64,000 nt of DNA. Source: Morchella semilibera. Lineage: Eukaryota; Ascomycota; Pezizomycetes; Pezizales; Morchellaceae. A program made the translations under genes and the position numbers. The notes beneath the pieces are model-generated. The model had not been told where the DNA came from, made no database searches, and saw only the letters and a list, made by a program, of their open reading frames with translations. Shown piece after piece: positions 34,141-45,745 of the stretch; within the stretch, counting starts at the first letter, position 1; the number at the start of each line of letters is the position of its first letter. The stretch spans positions 868,001 through 932,000 of the forward strand of contig WBVU01000018.1 in NCBI GenBank assembly GCA_009192285.1, given 5' to 3'.

Positions 34141-34507
34141 CAGGGTGTCGGAAAGTGATGCACATTCAATGGTTTATCAATCAACCACCAGATGGTTACA
34201 TGACACATCAGGTTATTTCCAGGTTAATATGATCGTTTATATTCTTATTGTGACTAGGAGCTAAAAAAAAGGGGGGGGGGGGTCTGTTAATAATTTTTTC
34301 TGTGAACTTTACCACTTATTTTTACTACCTTGCAGTGACTTCTTCCCTGTGGGGCAAACCTTTAGTATCCAGACATCTCTAGATACATTCTAGGCAATAA
34401 AAAAGGGAATATATACTCGAAACTCCCACCTAGAAGGTATTTTGAGTTGAGGTATTTGGGTGTATTTAGGCGTTAAGTCAAAATGTGCATCACTTTCCAG
34501 CACCCTG
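34141..34507. mobile_element. Second MITE-like element with 26-bp terminal inverted repeats
   Basis: 34141-34166 and 34482-34507 are inverted copies matching at 24 of 26 positions (CAGGGTGTCGGAAAGTGATG against CAGGGTGCTGGAAAGTGATG, both then CACATT). The 367-bp element is non-coding and holds a 12-G run (34271-34282). No target duplication could be read. The CAGGGTG terminus recalls non-autonomous Tc1/mariner-type elements, but that is a guess. Confidence 0.75.
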
Positions 34508-34869
34508 GGTACACCAGCTATATATGGGTAATTACATGTAATTCGGGAGAGGTAGCTCTCTCTCTGAAACCACGCGCGTGTCTACGTGAATATATTTTTT
34601 AATTTCTTACGTGGTAAACTATAGGTAATACCTACATTCATGTACGTGTATATTCTGTGGGTGCACATACATCTCTGGTTCGCCTTAAATACATGCGTAC
34701 AGGGTCCCCTGTCATCTGTGAAATTTTAATCTTTTAATTTTTGTGGACTAATTACAAATTTTAGTATCTAAATATAATTTCAGCGGTTTATACACTTCCA
34801 GTTGAATATTTCCATCCTATATGTTCCCCCCCGAAATACACCCTTCGTTCTCATTCTTTCGGAATCCGT

Positions 34870-35780
34870 TGCTACCTGACGCAGTCGACGGTGACCTCTT
34901 GGTACTCCAACTCACTAGGCGCTGGGAATTACCCATGTGGGCCTGCCATTGTCTCGCGACAAAATCAGTGTTGTGATGGGATGTAAGATCCAATGATAAT
35001 AGAGACTTTGCGCAGATGGAGCCAGCTCTATATTTCGATCATCTGATTGGCAGGCCATGGGATCGGCATCAATCAGGTCTGCGGAGTTTATGCTGTTTCA
35101 GAATATTATCACATTACCTACGGGGTTCTGGATTGTTATGTTAGCGGTAGGTTTAAGTTCCCCAGAAATATACGCGTGAACTGCAAACGCTATATTCTGA
35201 TATTTTTATACGAAAAAGCTAATATATTTTTTAGTGCCAGTCAGGAACTAAGCCAAGTGCCTTTGGAAGGCCTTAGTTGCTCGAATTGGGTACCAGATTT
35301 CGCCACGCGATACACTACTAGGACTTAAATCTATTCCTTTAGGTGGTGAGTTTCACAATTCCTTTACTTTCGAGGCATTTATCAGTACTTCTAGCTACCA
35401 GGCCCTTTACGGTGTAGGTACTTATACATATATATAGTTTAGATAAAGAGTTTTCCCACTGTGGCCTCTCCATTCTAATGGATACTCTCGGTTTCAATTT
35501 CGCCTGGTTCACTTGCGAGCCAACTTATGTGACATCAATCATCGTTACGTCTTCTTCAGCCACTACGGTTACACGGACGCGTGCCACAGCATCTACTGGT
35601 CTTTCCAATGCGTTTGTTTTAAACACTGAGTCCCCCCTACTAGAATCCAACCCAGCAGCACCAGCACCAGCACTTCATACACTTGGAATCTGTATAGGAC
35701 TGCTTGTCGGACTCGTAATGATCATCATTCTAGCATATTTCCTACGGCGGAGACGTCTAAAACATGGTTTTTCCCAGTGA
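34870..35780 (+). CDS. Cysteine-rich surface protein with C-terminal membrane anchor (partial model)
   Basis: At least four exons can be pieced together. Exon A (ends near 34971) encodes CYLTQSTVTSWY...NYPCGPAIVSRQNQCC. It joins at 35052 to HGIGINQVCGVY...YGVLDCYVSG, restoring the CCxxG...xC spacing of a common fungal Cys-rich family. A further exon (35235-35325) carries LEGLSCSNW. A last one (from about 35478, ending 35780) has AWFTCEP, a Ser/Thr-rich stalk, then a membrane span and RRRRLKHG tail. The family is found in many filamentous ascomycetes with no fixed function; surface or secreted roles are assumed. The start and first exon were not found, and donor sites are weak (GTGATG), so it may be decaying. 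Confidence 0.45.
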
Positions 35781-37135
35781 ATCTGAGCACACGTGGAACC
35801 CCTAGTTACTGGACCAGGAGTACAGCTATTGTCGAGGTTACGAGCCGTGAAATCGAGGCGAAAATGTGCTAGTTACTGCACCAGTTGAAGCAGAGTAAAA
35901 TATCCCCCCCCCTCCTCTTCTGGGTGTTATCAATATTGTACCTGCTCTATTCTGTATATAATCTGCGAGATATATATTAGTCCACACCCCCTGGTATTAT
36001 TTAGCCAAATTTGAAATCTGCCTTAAAGAGAGACTTCATGTGTGAAGCCGCCGTTTAATTGATACCACTTGCTCTTATTGTAGTCCTACCCAGCCAATAG
36101 GCACATTTCTTGGCTTTATTAATTAACTTCCCACCCATGTTCCCCATGTTTGTTGTGGCCCGGATTACGCAGACGTCTATAACCTTTACCCGTCCAGGTT
36201 ACCTTGTGCCTTTCTGCTTCCCCCCCCTCCTCGAGTGATCGTGCGTGATGCACCACAATGTCTACTACCCTCGTTTGGGCTATATCTCTGCTGCTGCATA
36301 GTGATTTGTCCAGGGGGTGCTGATTCTGACCGCATGGTGATTACAGTACTTGGTACTCTTCTCCAGGTAGATGTAGTTGATCAAGTAACTTGTAGAAGTA
36401 CCCATTTGATGTAGGTATCCCACAGAATTAATCCCTAACAAGTATTAGCTTGGTAGTACAACTACCGTTACCGCCCGGCAATAGTAGATGATTGCAGATC
36501 TGGCATACTTCCGCCGAAGTTGCTGGAACTCCATTGGTTGTGTTACCGTGATGGTCCTAGGTGGGTGGACCTACATGTAGGTACGTGCCTACATGTACCG
36601 GTACAATGTACGTTTGTGAAGAGGTTACAAGAAACAGGTCTTGGCAAGAAATCAAAACCCTGCTCAGTGTATCGGCTCCCGCTTAAATAAACTATCACTA
36701 CGAGTTTGGAGGTATAAAAAATATATTGTAAATTAAGCCAAGTAGCGTCCATCCTAAAACTGGCCTATTCTTAAAAGAATAGACGCAATGATGCGTAATG
36801 CCCAAACCAATAAATAAAAAAATAGGCTAGGAAAAGGATTCATAAGTGACATCGTAAGTAAAAAGATTCCAACCTCATCAAGACGTGACACATATTTAAG
36901 TACAGTACAGTATTACTTGAAACACCCTGAAAGAATCCTGCGGAATCCAGAGTAAAATAAACCCATAAAGTGCAAGCGAGCGTATGCACCATCATAATAC
37001 GGACAAAGAAAAACACTAACCAGCCAACCAACTCCTCTCTGAACTCGGCCTGACTGGTACTGTAGATTCCGCCTAGTCCTGCCAGAGCAGACCTTCACAA
37101 AAGTGGATTATATCCACAAAAAGTTGTAGATGACC
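35781..37135. other. Intergenic region
   Basis: No gene supported. It contains a perfect 14-bp palindrome ACCTACATGTAGGT at 36569-36582, followed at once by a related GCCTACATGTACC. Confidence 0.45.
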
Positions 37136-38465
37136 CTAGAATGCGGTAACGCTTGTAAACTTTGTCATTCCAATGCCCTTACTTGTTGTCTTCAACGCCG
37201 CCTTCCCACCCTCCCTCCGACTGACACTACCAACACTACTAAGCAACCCGCCCTCCCCCTTCCCAACTTCCTTGCCTAAAGCATATCCAGCAGAGAAAGT
37301 AATGGCGCTTAAGACAATGATCGCACCGGCCGAGATGGCCAGGCTCATGTAAGAGAAGTTCGATAAACTCATCGATTCATTCTCATTAATAGCTTCACGT
37401 GTCCGAGAGCGTGATCTTCGCTTTGATTTTGAAGATGATGATTTACGTTTCAACTTCTTAGGGTCCTTCATCGAAAGGCTCTCAGATGATGGCGAGCGTG
37501 ATGTAGAGGCTGTTGCTGTGGATGTAATCGAAAGGCTTCGGGGCTTCGTAATGGAATTACTAGGCTCGCTGCCTTCCCTCACAAGCGTCAGGTTATCGAC
37601 TGCCACCCTTCCCCCTTGCTGTGGGGACTGGTTTGCTTGCAATGTTTGACTTGACTTTGGAAGTCCCCTTGCTGCTGCTGCACAACTCAAAAGTGTTGAT
37701 AGGGATGCCCTTAGAGCTGCGTCGTGGTCAGCCGCATGGTTTGGTGCGAACGAGTTGAACCCATGGGCATGACTTGTGGATGCCGATGGCGTGGTTTGTG
37801 CCCGTCTGTATGGTACGCCCGAGCGCTGTGACGGCACCGAGGGCGTAAAAACTGCCCGCGGCCTAACGTTGGAGTCTGAAGCCGAAGCTTCGTCATCGCT
37901 CTCATCATCGTCGTCGTCGTCGGGAGAAGAGTAGTCGTCAGAGCTCATAGTCATTGAGTGGATCATTGTCCCCATATCTTCACCTTCGCTCTCATCATCG
38001 TCTTCTCCTGAAGATTGTTCTGGTTCTGGCTCAGATACATGAGGTATCTCTTGGTGACGTGCAGTAGGCCTAGCTGTCCCTCTACGTCGCCGACGAGTTT
38101 GCGAGATTCGAAGACCTGCAGTTATGATATGGTCATCGGAGGACGATGTGTATTGGCTATCACTAGGGTGAGAAGCTACTTCGATCCAAGAGTCGGATTC
38201 AGCTACGCAGACGACAATGAGTTAGCTTATTGAACATTACTTAGATCAGAATAGTTGAGTAATCCACAGTTTAGAAGATAATAATTGTTTCTTTAAGGTT
38301 CAAATAGAAATCTCTTCAAAGAATTAAAGCTTCAGCGGCAATAAACAACGTAGAGAACTAACCTCCATTGTTCACCAGTGCACTTTGAGTTCTCGAGGAA
38401 TTCCCTCCGGCCCCAGATCTCACTGCCCCCCCCCCTCCTTGTGTTGAAAACACCGATGGCTGCAT
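37136..38465 (-). CDS. Tail-anchored-type protein with WIEV (LIR/AIM-like) motif, candidate organelle autophagy receptor
   Basis: Two exons, 38465-38363 and 38202-37136, joined in phase 1, give 389 aa. The N-terminus is disordered, with a Gly run encoded by a 10-base homopolymer. Residues about 35-44 read AESDSWIEVAS: an acidic/Ser lead-in to W-I-E-V matches the Atg8-family interacting motif W-x-x-(L/I/V). Long acidic Ser/Asp stretches and a basic Ser/Arg/Lys-rich segment (KRKSSSSKSKRRSRSRTR) follow. A single hydrophobic span near the C-terminus (YMSLAISAGAIIVLSAITFS) then leads to AGYALGKEVGK and a short tail. This layout resembles tail-anchored mitophagy/ER-phagy receptors, but receptor function is inference; I do not recognise a named orthologue. 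Confidence 0.75.
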
Positions 38466-40445
38466 CTCGATTTACACTATTCTATTCGCCGACCGCCGGT
38501 TGATTAAGCGATAATGAAGTTAAGCTTCGTCTCTGTTCAAGAGCTTTGCGTAAGTGCAAAAAAGAAAAGATTTATGTATTGAATAGTAAGTTGAAGCGAA
38601 GAAGGAGAAGGGAATAGTTGAATAGATAAGAAAGAAGGCCCTTCCAACCCTCTTGACTGTACTCTTGTCTGTGCTTTATGTAAACCCCCCCCCCCTAGAC
38701 TCCACGTGTACTTCGTACTTTCCTTTCTATGTGCTGCTCCAGCCCAAGCCTAAAAGCAAGCAAGCCCCGGGAAAAGAGAAAAAGGGGGCAGGCAGATAGA
38801 ACGAACACGACAACCAAGCTCCCTCTCTGAAACTGCCCCAACAAATCTGTACCTATATGTCGTCACAACGTACCGCTATGTTCTCTCCCCCCACGCCTGG
38901 GCTCGATATATTCACTATTTACTTTTTTCTGCCCGTTCTCGTACGAAGAGTCGAAAGGTATAGGGTACTTCTAGGGAGAAATTGGGGGAGCGAAGAGTGC
39001 CGGAGTGGAGTGAGATGGGATGGGGAGCTCTACTGTGGTTGTATGGCATGCTAGCTAGGATATGAGAGGTAATCGATAAGCAATAAGCAATTAGCATAAC
39101 ACCTGCGCCTTCCCTGACGACTCATTGGAGCGGTCTAGTGACCTTATTATCCCTACTATCTGCTTACGTCATGTACTCACGCGCAAAAACCCAAGACTGA
39201 GGACAACTTTACCGACCAATAAACGCCATCGAGCACACTGCCGTTAGCCCTGAATTATCATATCATCATTCTCAGGTTGACCTTCAGCTAGATTCACCTA
39301 TTTTGCGCCCTGAGGAGGGATTGTTTTGAGCTTGGCGGTAGCTATAGTTGGCTACCACAAAGGTCGCGTGCTCTTTCTGCTTTCACAGAATATCCAATCA
39401 AGTATCCCTCATTGCTAACCGAGTCCCAGTTTGCGCAACTGATGTCTGAGTGAGACTGGCAACAGGATTCCTGAATATCAGAGGCCGAGTGATTGGCTGT
39501 GAAAATACCTATATTGGTAGTGGGGGCAGTCCCTTATCTGAGCTCCACAAACAGGCATCACCCTGGAAGAGTTTCAAACACAATGTTACGTGTCCTACTA
39601 ATCTTATCAGATTAAATGTTGGGATCAGTCACAACGTTGGGAAATGATCTGATAAGATCCGGAGATAACACCGTGAGTGGTTTACAAAAAAAAATTAATA
39701 GAGGGCCCGAGCTTTCTTTTTACGGAAGCTGTTAACGTAGACTCATAAGATGAGAGCTCGGATCACTAGGGTATATTTGGTATAGTTTTTTATGAGCATA
39801 AACAGGCGATTCCTATTTACAGCAATCAACCATCTGGTTCGACCTTGGATTATGTTAAGCTTGAGGTTTGCGGGCTCCGTTGCTGGGATCGAACCATGTT
39901 TACATGGGCGTACGCACATCTTCAGGAGCTTTAGCATCTGATCACCCAATCATAGGTCGATCAAACACATAATTAATATTCTAACCTTAGTAGATGTCGG
40001 ACGACTCGTATACATGTATGCCTATGCGTACCTGCACTAGGAATTCATCAAAACACCCCACCAAGACCATCAACGTATTCGTATTCTAGAAAAGCTATCC
40101 CGAATTATTTCTCTCATCCAAAAAGTTTGGGAGCTAACAACTTGTGGGACTAACAACTTGTTGGGTCGGAAGGCTACCCTCGGAACGCGGAATCGCAATA
40201 TGAGTTGTTGTAACGTGCACATGCTAATGTCAGGCGAACTATGCAGGAAATACTTGGATCGGGTTATAGAAACACATGTATGGCCAATATTTCATTGCTT
40301 TAATTAATGGAACGTCCGGGATACCTGGGACTTTTTAAAGTCTCGCTCAAATCATTACACAGTCCAACTTACACAAAAAAGAGAAAAAGCGGAACAAACA
40401 AAACAAACAAAACACCAAGACACCATAAAAGCACTGTCACAAACT
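38466..40445. other. Intergenic region, 2 kb
   Basis: Promoter side of the WIEV protein with a poly-C run near 38690. Short inverted segments around ATCTTATCAGAT/ATCTGATAAGAT occur at 39600-39660. No gene was supported. A tRNA-like T-loop string at 39885 does not form a stem. Confidence 0.45.
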
Positions 40446-41135
40446 CTACCTAAACCTCAGGACCTCACAATATTGTCTTCCAGTATCTAGTATCGTCCAT
40501 TCTTTTCCCTTCTCATAGCCCTCTGCCGGCGCAAACGTAAACTTGCCTTCGGGAGGTTCCAACCCCATCAGGAAATCTCTAATTATCGCCTCTCCCTGCT
40601 CGATATACGAGCAGGGGCCGTACTCAACCTCCACAATGCATCCTTTCATCTGATCTCCCTGGTGTAGTTCTGCAATCCTTACCCGGAAATCATCAACCTC
40701 ATAACCCCACCCATAAGCCTTGAGTGTTTGCCTTAGTGTCCACATTGGCGCCATCTTGGATCGTACAATGAGTTCAAACTCGCGCTCGCTGGTTATCATC
40801 TGCTTATCGGCGAGTACAAAGAGCATGAACGGATGGTAGGAGAGATCCAGCCATTGCATAAACTTGTGTTGTGGAGCCTGTGGCTGTGGTGCAGTGGGAG
40901 TATTCGGGGTAGCTGGTACTGGAGGGGGATTCTCACGCAGTAGCTTGTGTTCAAGGTGCCAGCGAGTTGGGGAGAAGGGCTGATGGCGTTTGGAGAGTCG
41001 GTCGGTGAGGATCTGGATCGCAGGGGGATTTGTGGGTTCGGAGATGAAGTATAGACTGCAAGAGTATTAGTAGCTGGAGATCTAGATATGTATTATAAGG
41101 GGGGAATGGGTATATTCGTACCCAGTTACAGGCAT
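40446..41135 (-). CDS. MED20: Mediator complex subunit 20
   Basis: Exons 41135-41122 (only 14 nt) and 41055-40446, intron in phase 2, give 207 aa, the usual fungal length. The start MPVTGLYFISEP is split by the intron, matching the conserved Med20 N-terminus. It is followed by TRWHLEHKLLRE, LSYHPFMLFVLADKQMI, WTLRQTLKAYGWGYEVDDFRVRIAEL and the end QYCEVLRFR. Med20 sits in the Mediator head with Med8 and Med18 and contacts RNA polymerase II. The tiny first exon makes the gene easy to misannotate from an internal Met. Confidence 0.95.
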
Positions 41136-42277
41136 CGCGTCAAGGCGGCGGGTTTCTCGCGAGCGATGAGAGTTTTACGCGGACTGCCTGGGTGTTAGTT
41201 GACCTACAAATAAGATGCGGCTGAGCCAAGACCAGCACCCATGCCACCGCGCTACAGGACCTGCAACTGATCTAAGACAACAGGGAAAGTCTTTGGACTC
41301 GCTTGTTTTGAGTGTTTATCATAAGATCAGATCGATCTCCGAAGACCGACCTAGGTGATTATCCTGTCCCATCTTTACGTTTGATCAGCTCGTATCCGAT
41401 ACTCGAATACTCGCTGCGCAGGCCTTGTTGTGAAGCTGGCTAAATGTTTACAGCACATAAGTATAACCAATTTAAATACCTAAATCCCGAAAAAAACTGG
41501 GCCGCCAATTTACATGTACTATATGTAATATACTCCACGCGCGGTAGGTGCATCATATATCACCCCCTAGTTTTCGAAAGCCAATCGACTAACGAGACCT
41601 GATTGGACCAAGAATCACCTCGCCTTGTATGGGTACCTATCCAAGGATGGTTTAAAGTCCAGCCGCCGAAAATGAAGATCAAGACTTTTAATCACAGCTC
41701 CAAAGATAGAGACAAAATCATTACCACCATCTTTGACAACGCTACGACAATGCGGCCCCGCATTGGATGGAAATCTGAAATAGCACCAGGGCTACATAAC
41801 ATCCATCATGCGCGGCAGTTGTTTTATGCATGCAAGGTTTATGAATTGGGGCCGGTTTCTGAACTGGTGTCAACGAATAGGCTTTTGACCTTATGCAAAC
41901 CTAGTTATGCGCCTATAATAAGAACGCGGCTAGTATTTTGGTCTCATAGAGATTTAGCTAGAGTTTAGGCTCTTCGTTTCCGCAGGCGAGCACCATATAC
42001 CAATAAGGAACTCTTCTAAATATATGACCGCACGATGCGCGCCACCCATGCATATGCACATCGTCAATATTTGCAAAACCTGCAGATCAGGCAAACAATC
42101 ATGATGTTGGCGGGGAAGCTATCTACGCCTTATATATGTGTGACTACAGACCTCAGTGGGTGGGGTAGACTCCAAAGCGATACAACACTGCTCGAGCAAT
42201 ATTTACAGGAATATTCAGACCATCGAATTATATCCAGGCTAGATTTCCCAGTGCTTATAATTTATTTACGGTAAAAT
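41136..42277. other. Divergent intergenic region between MED20 and the kinase gene
   Basis: A 121-codon open frame at 41603-41968 has no coding signature and was not called. No repeats or RNA genes were recognised. Confidence 0.4.
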
Positions 42278-44426
42278 ATGGCGCCCACGACTATCGATAT
42301 CAATCAATTCAAGCTGAACCCGGAGCCTACCCTTTGGAAAACGGTGAGACGTCTTGGGAGCGGAGGTTTTGGTGAGGTCGAGCTTGAAGAAAATGCAGAT
42401 GGAGAGCAGAGGGCACTCAAGAGGATATCCGGAGCTCAAACCACCATGCTCAAGCGGGAGTTGGAAACTCTAGTAGTGGTTATAGAGGTATATAAATACC
42501 TAGTTTGTCATAATTTTGAGCGGTACTGACGTGGAGGTGACAAAACCCCAGAAACCAGATCTTTTTGTAGAACTTTTAGGGTGGTATGAGCTTGGTGGGG
42601 ATACGTACCTTGCACTTGAGTATATGAGTGAGGGTGACTTAGGGAGATATCTTGAAGACAATGGTCGACAAACGGAAGCCATTGCGAAAGAGATCACCAA
42701 ACAAATTCTAGAGGGACTTTTGTTTTTGCACAAAAAGCGAATTTGTCACCGCGATTTAAAGCCAGAGGTTCGACTTTCATCCTTTTGTGCTAGGCCGCCT
42801 GTGCATCTGTTTGAATGCTAAAGTTACTTTTAGAATGTTCTGTTGGCTTCAAAATCGCCAGTCCGGGTCAAATTGACCGACTTTGGATTATCAAAATCCC
42901 AAGAAGCCACGACTCTTCGAACCCTAGTTGGAACACAAGAATACATGGCGCCAGAGATGCTTGGAACATTATCTGAGAATCAATCTACTCCTGGGTCGTA
43001 TACGACAGCTGTGGACATGTGGTCTTTGGGTTGTCTTGTACACAAGCTCTATACCCTGAAAACACCATTTAGAGATATACAATTACAGTCAAGCCCATCC
43101 TCTTGTTCCACAGAAACGCTATCTGTTACGTCTTCATCTGTGGGGGATACGGAGGAGGAATTAAATTTTGATCATATGATGAGGTACTGCAGTGGCAAAG
43201 AAAAATTTCCAGTCAATTACCTAGTAGAGCACAAAATGAGCGACAGAGGGATACAATTCATCAAAGATTTGATGGTTCCTTTCCCCCCAAGTCGGATCAC
43301 TGTGGCGGATGCCATGCGATCTAGATGGATGTCGGAATTGCCTATCGACCAGAACGACATCATTAGAGGCCAGTTTTCGGAGTTAGGACTTCATCTCAGC
43401 GTACCAGATACCGAAATATTGATCCAACGGGCAGGAAAGGCGCGGCAAGTGGAGGCCCCGGAATACGCTCCAGAAATCAGCAATGATCCCACAGTTTTGT
43501 TGGGTCGCAATGGATTGAGGCTGTTGCTTCGGTCATATGGAGTAAATGTCAAGAAAGTTGACCCTACGACTACAGTCAGGTCGCCTCAGGATTTGATGCA
43601 TGCAGCAGCCTCAGCTGGCTACACTGCGATTGTTGAAATGCTCTTCTATCTTACCCCTTTTAAAGCCGATGAGGATTCAGAAGAGGGAGGGTTGGATTTC
43701 AGAATAAATGACTGGACGATGCTTCAGTCGGCAGCTAAGAACGGACATGCCGACGTAGTAAAATTTCTCGTGCAAAAAGGCGCCGACGTCAACGCCCTTG
43801 CAAGCCAAGAGAAAGGCGGTCGAACAGCCCTACAAGCAGCCGCCGAAAACGGCTATATGGAAGTAGTAAAAATACTCCTAGACGCGGAAGCAAACATAGA
43901 AGCAAAGGGGATTTCCGCGCATGGTCGAGGAGCGTTACAAGCAGCCTCACAAAGTGGAAATCTTGAAATAGTCAATATGCTCTTAGGAAGAGGTGCTAAT
44001 ATCAACATGCCACCCGCCATAATATGTGGTCGAACAGCATTGCAGGCCGCATCGGAAGGTGGACACTTGGAGTTGGTCAGGCTATTTGTCAAGGAAGGTG
44101 CCAAAATGAGCGCAAAAATCAGCAGATCGGGGGGACGGACACCTATTCAAGGGGCAGCGGAGGGTGGTCACCTCGAAGTCGTTAAGTTCCTTTTGGAATC
44201 AGGTGCCAAAATCGACGAAGAGCCTAGCGAAGAAGATGGTAAGACGGCACTGCAAGCTGCAGCAGAGAAAGGGAACCTCGAGATGGTCAAATTTTTATTA
44301 GAGAATGGTGCGGATGTCAACGCCTCGGCAGAGGATGGGGAAGGAGAACTTTCAGCACTTGATTGCGCAAGAAAAGGGGGAAATGCGGAGGTGATAAAGC
44401 TGTTGGAGGTTATGTCTACGGAGTAA
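42278..44426 (+). CDS. Ser/Thr protein kinase fused to C-terminal ankyrin repeats
   Basis: Exons 42278-42487, 42537-42767 and 42834-44426, both introns in phase 0, give 677 aa. The kinase domain is complete: glycine loop LGSGGFGEVEL (26-36), Lys48 in ALKRI, catalytic CHRDLKPENVLL (D143, spanning intron 2), DFG 163-165, the activation segment with VGTQEYMAPEML, and VDMWSLGCLVHKLY. A linker of about 80 residues leads to roughly seven ankyrin repeats (about 395-670) with the consensus GRTALQAAAENGxxEVVKxLL. Repeat units have unusually uniform spacing. Fusions of this design are common and variable in Pezizomycotina, with proposed roles in non-self recognition or signalling; the substrate is unknown. 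The kinase residues suggest an active enzyme. Confidence 0.88.
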
Positions 44427-45203
44427 ATTTGGTTCCTAAGCGCAAGATTTCCAGCAACCAAATAGGGTGGACTGGAAGTTCCACGACAATATCCTGGAGG
44501 ATAATACCATACCGCTCTCATTTATTCCTGCCCTGCAAAAAATCCCATGCATGTAGCCATACAGTTATTAGTTCGTTTATTTGTTGATTATTGATTATTG
44601 GAACTCTGATGATTCGTGGAATCTATATACCAGGATACATCTTCAGTGGCCATGTCCTAACTTATCTTATTAGCGCATTTATTTACTAGGTTCCCCATAA
44701 ATATCCTTAGTTACGAAAAGTCACTCTTAATTAACTTTGAGAGTGGAAGCTGTCGGCTACGGCCCTTATACCATAACCGTAGGAGATAACTGCTGAAATC
44801 TCCCTATAGTGTCCCATCCTTTATTGGTACCATAAGTTATTGATGAATCGCTTCCCTAAAACTTTCACACTTCCTCTTCCATATATCAAAGAAAGTATAA
44901 AGTCGCTCGCGCAAAATCATCGCAAAATCAAGTAATGAATAAAGAAGAGCCAAATTTGCGCCGGACCGTGAGAAGCTATAGGCATCTATAGACCGAACCT
45001 AAGAACTGCTAACTACCGCATCTGAAGTCACATTATATGCCCAACGGTGGAGTATCTGTAGTAATATAAAAGATCCTATAACACCGCTTGTCGAGTTCAT
45101 TAAACACAGACCTGAAAAACATGCCCCTGGTATTTTAACACCCCCGGCTGTGTTCCTTCGAACTAGACCGTTCCGCGCCAATCCCCCTGCTCTATTCCAA
45201 AAA
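44427..45203. other. Intergenic region between kinase gene and LSM2
   Basis: AT-rich 3' flank of two converging genes. No gene or repeat recognised. Confidence 0.45.
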
Positions 45204-45745
45204 CTATCGTGTTCTTGCTGCTGCGGCATTACTCGCTTCTGCACAGAGTTTTCGCAATTAGTACCAGGCCACCCCCCCGAGTCAATAGAGTATTAACGAA
45301 CCTCGCCTTGTAGCATCCTCCAACAACGCTGTATCCACCGCGTTCGCTGGTAGGTGTACGTATCTGACTACGCTACCTCTGATGAAAACACTCTTTACCG
45401 CCGACTAAATTTAACTTGTAAGCTACCAAGAATTTAATTTTCGGGAGTCTCGTGCGCATGGGGGTAGATACCAAATGGGGATACCGAGCTTCATCGACAA
45501 CATGGATTTCGTCTAGCTTGATATTTAGGAACTGGTCTACAGACTTGAGAATTCCGCGAATTAAGAGGTCGTTTTTGAGCTCGATTGTAACCTAGACGGC
45601 CGTAAGATTAATTGGGGCAATTGCGGGGGGGGGGGGGGAAATGTGTACCTCGTGGTCAACGAGTGTCTTGAAAAAACTGCGAAGAGTGTCAGCTGTAACG
45701 CCTTTTATGACTTTGAGTAGGTACCAAGTACCTGAAAAAAAGCAT
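45204..45745 (-). CDS. LSM2: U6 snRNA-associated Sm-like protein LSm2
   Basis: Five short exons, 45745-45732, 45676-45649, 45591-45472, 45404-45302 and 45238-45204, give a 99-aa protein, the normal LSm2 size. Read in order they spell MLFFSFFKTLVDHEV, TIELKNDLLIRGILK, SVDQFLNIKLDEIHVVDEA, RYPHLSAVKSVFIRGSVVRY and VHLPANAVDTALLEDATRRE, with both Sm motifs intact. LSm2 is part of the LSm2-8 ring (U6 snRNA, splicing) and the LSm1-7 ring (mRNA decay). Because the exons are 14-120 nt, no single frame reveals the gene. The second intron holds a 14-G run (45625-45638). Family conservation fixes the exon 4 start at 45404. Confidence 0.96.

Noticed and set aside
39820-39960. Possible tRNA on the minus strand (GGTTCGATCCC string)
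   Set aside because: The putative T-stem does not pair, and no anticodon or acceptor arm could be built.
41603-41968. 121-codon open frame
   Set aside because: No recognisable motif, mixed codon use, no promoter or splice signals; probably chance.
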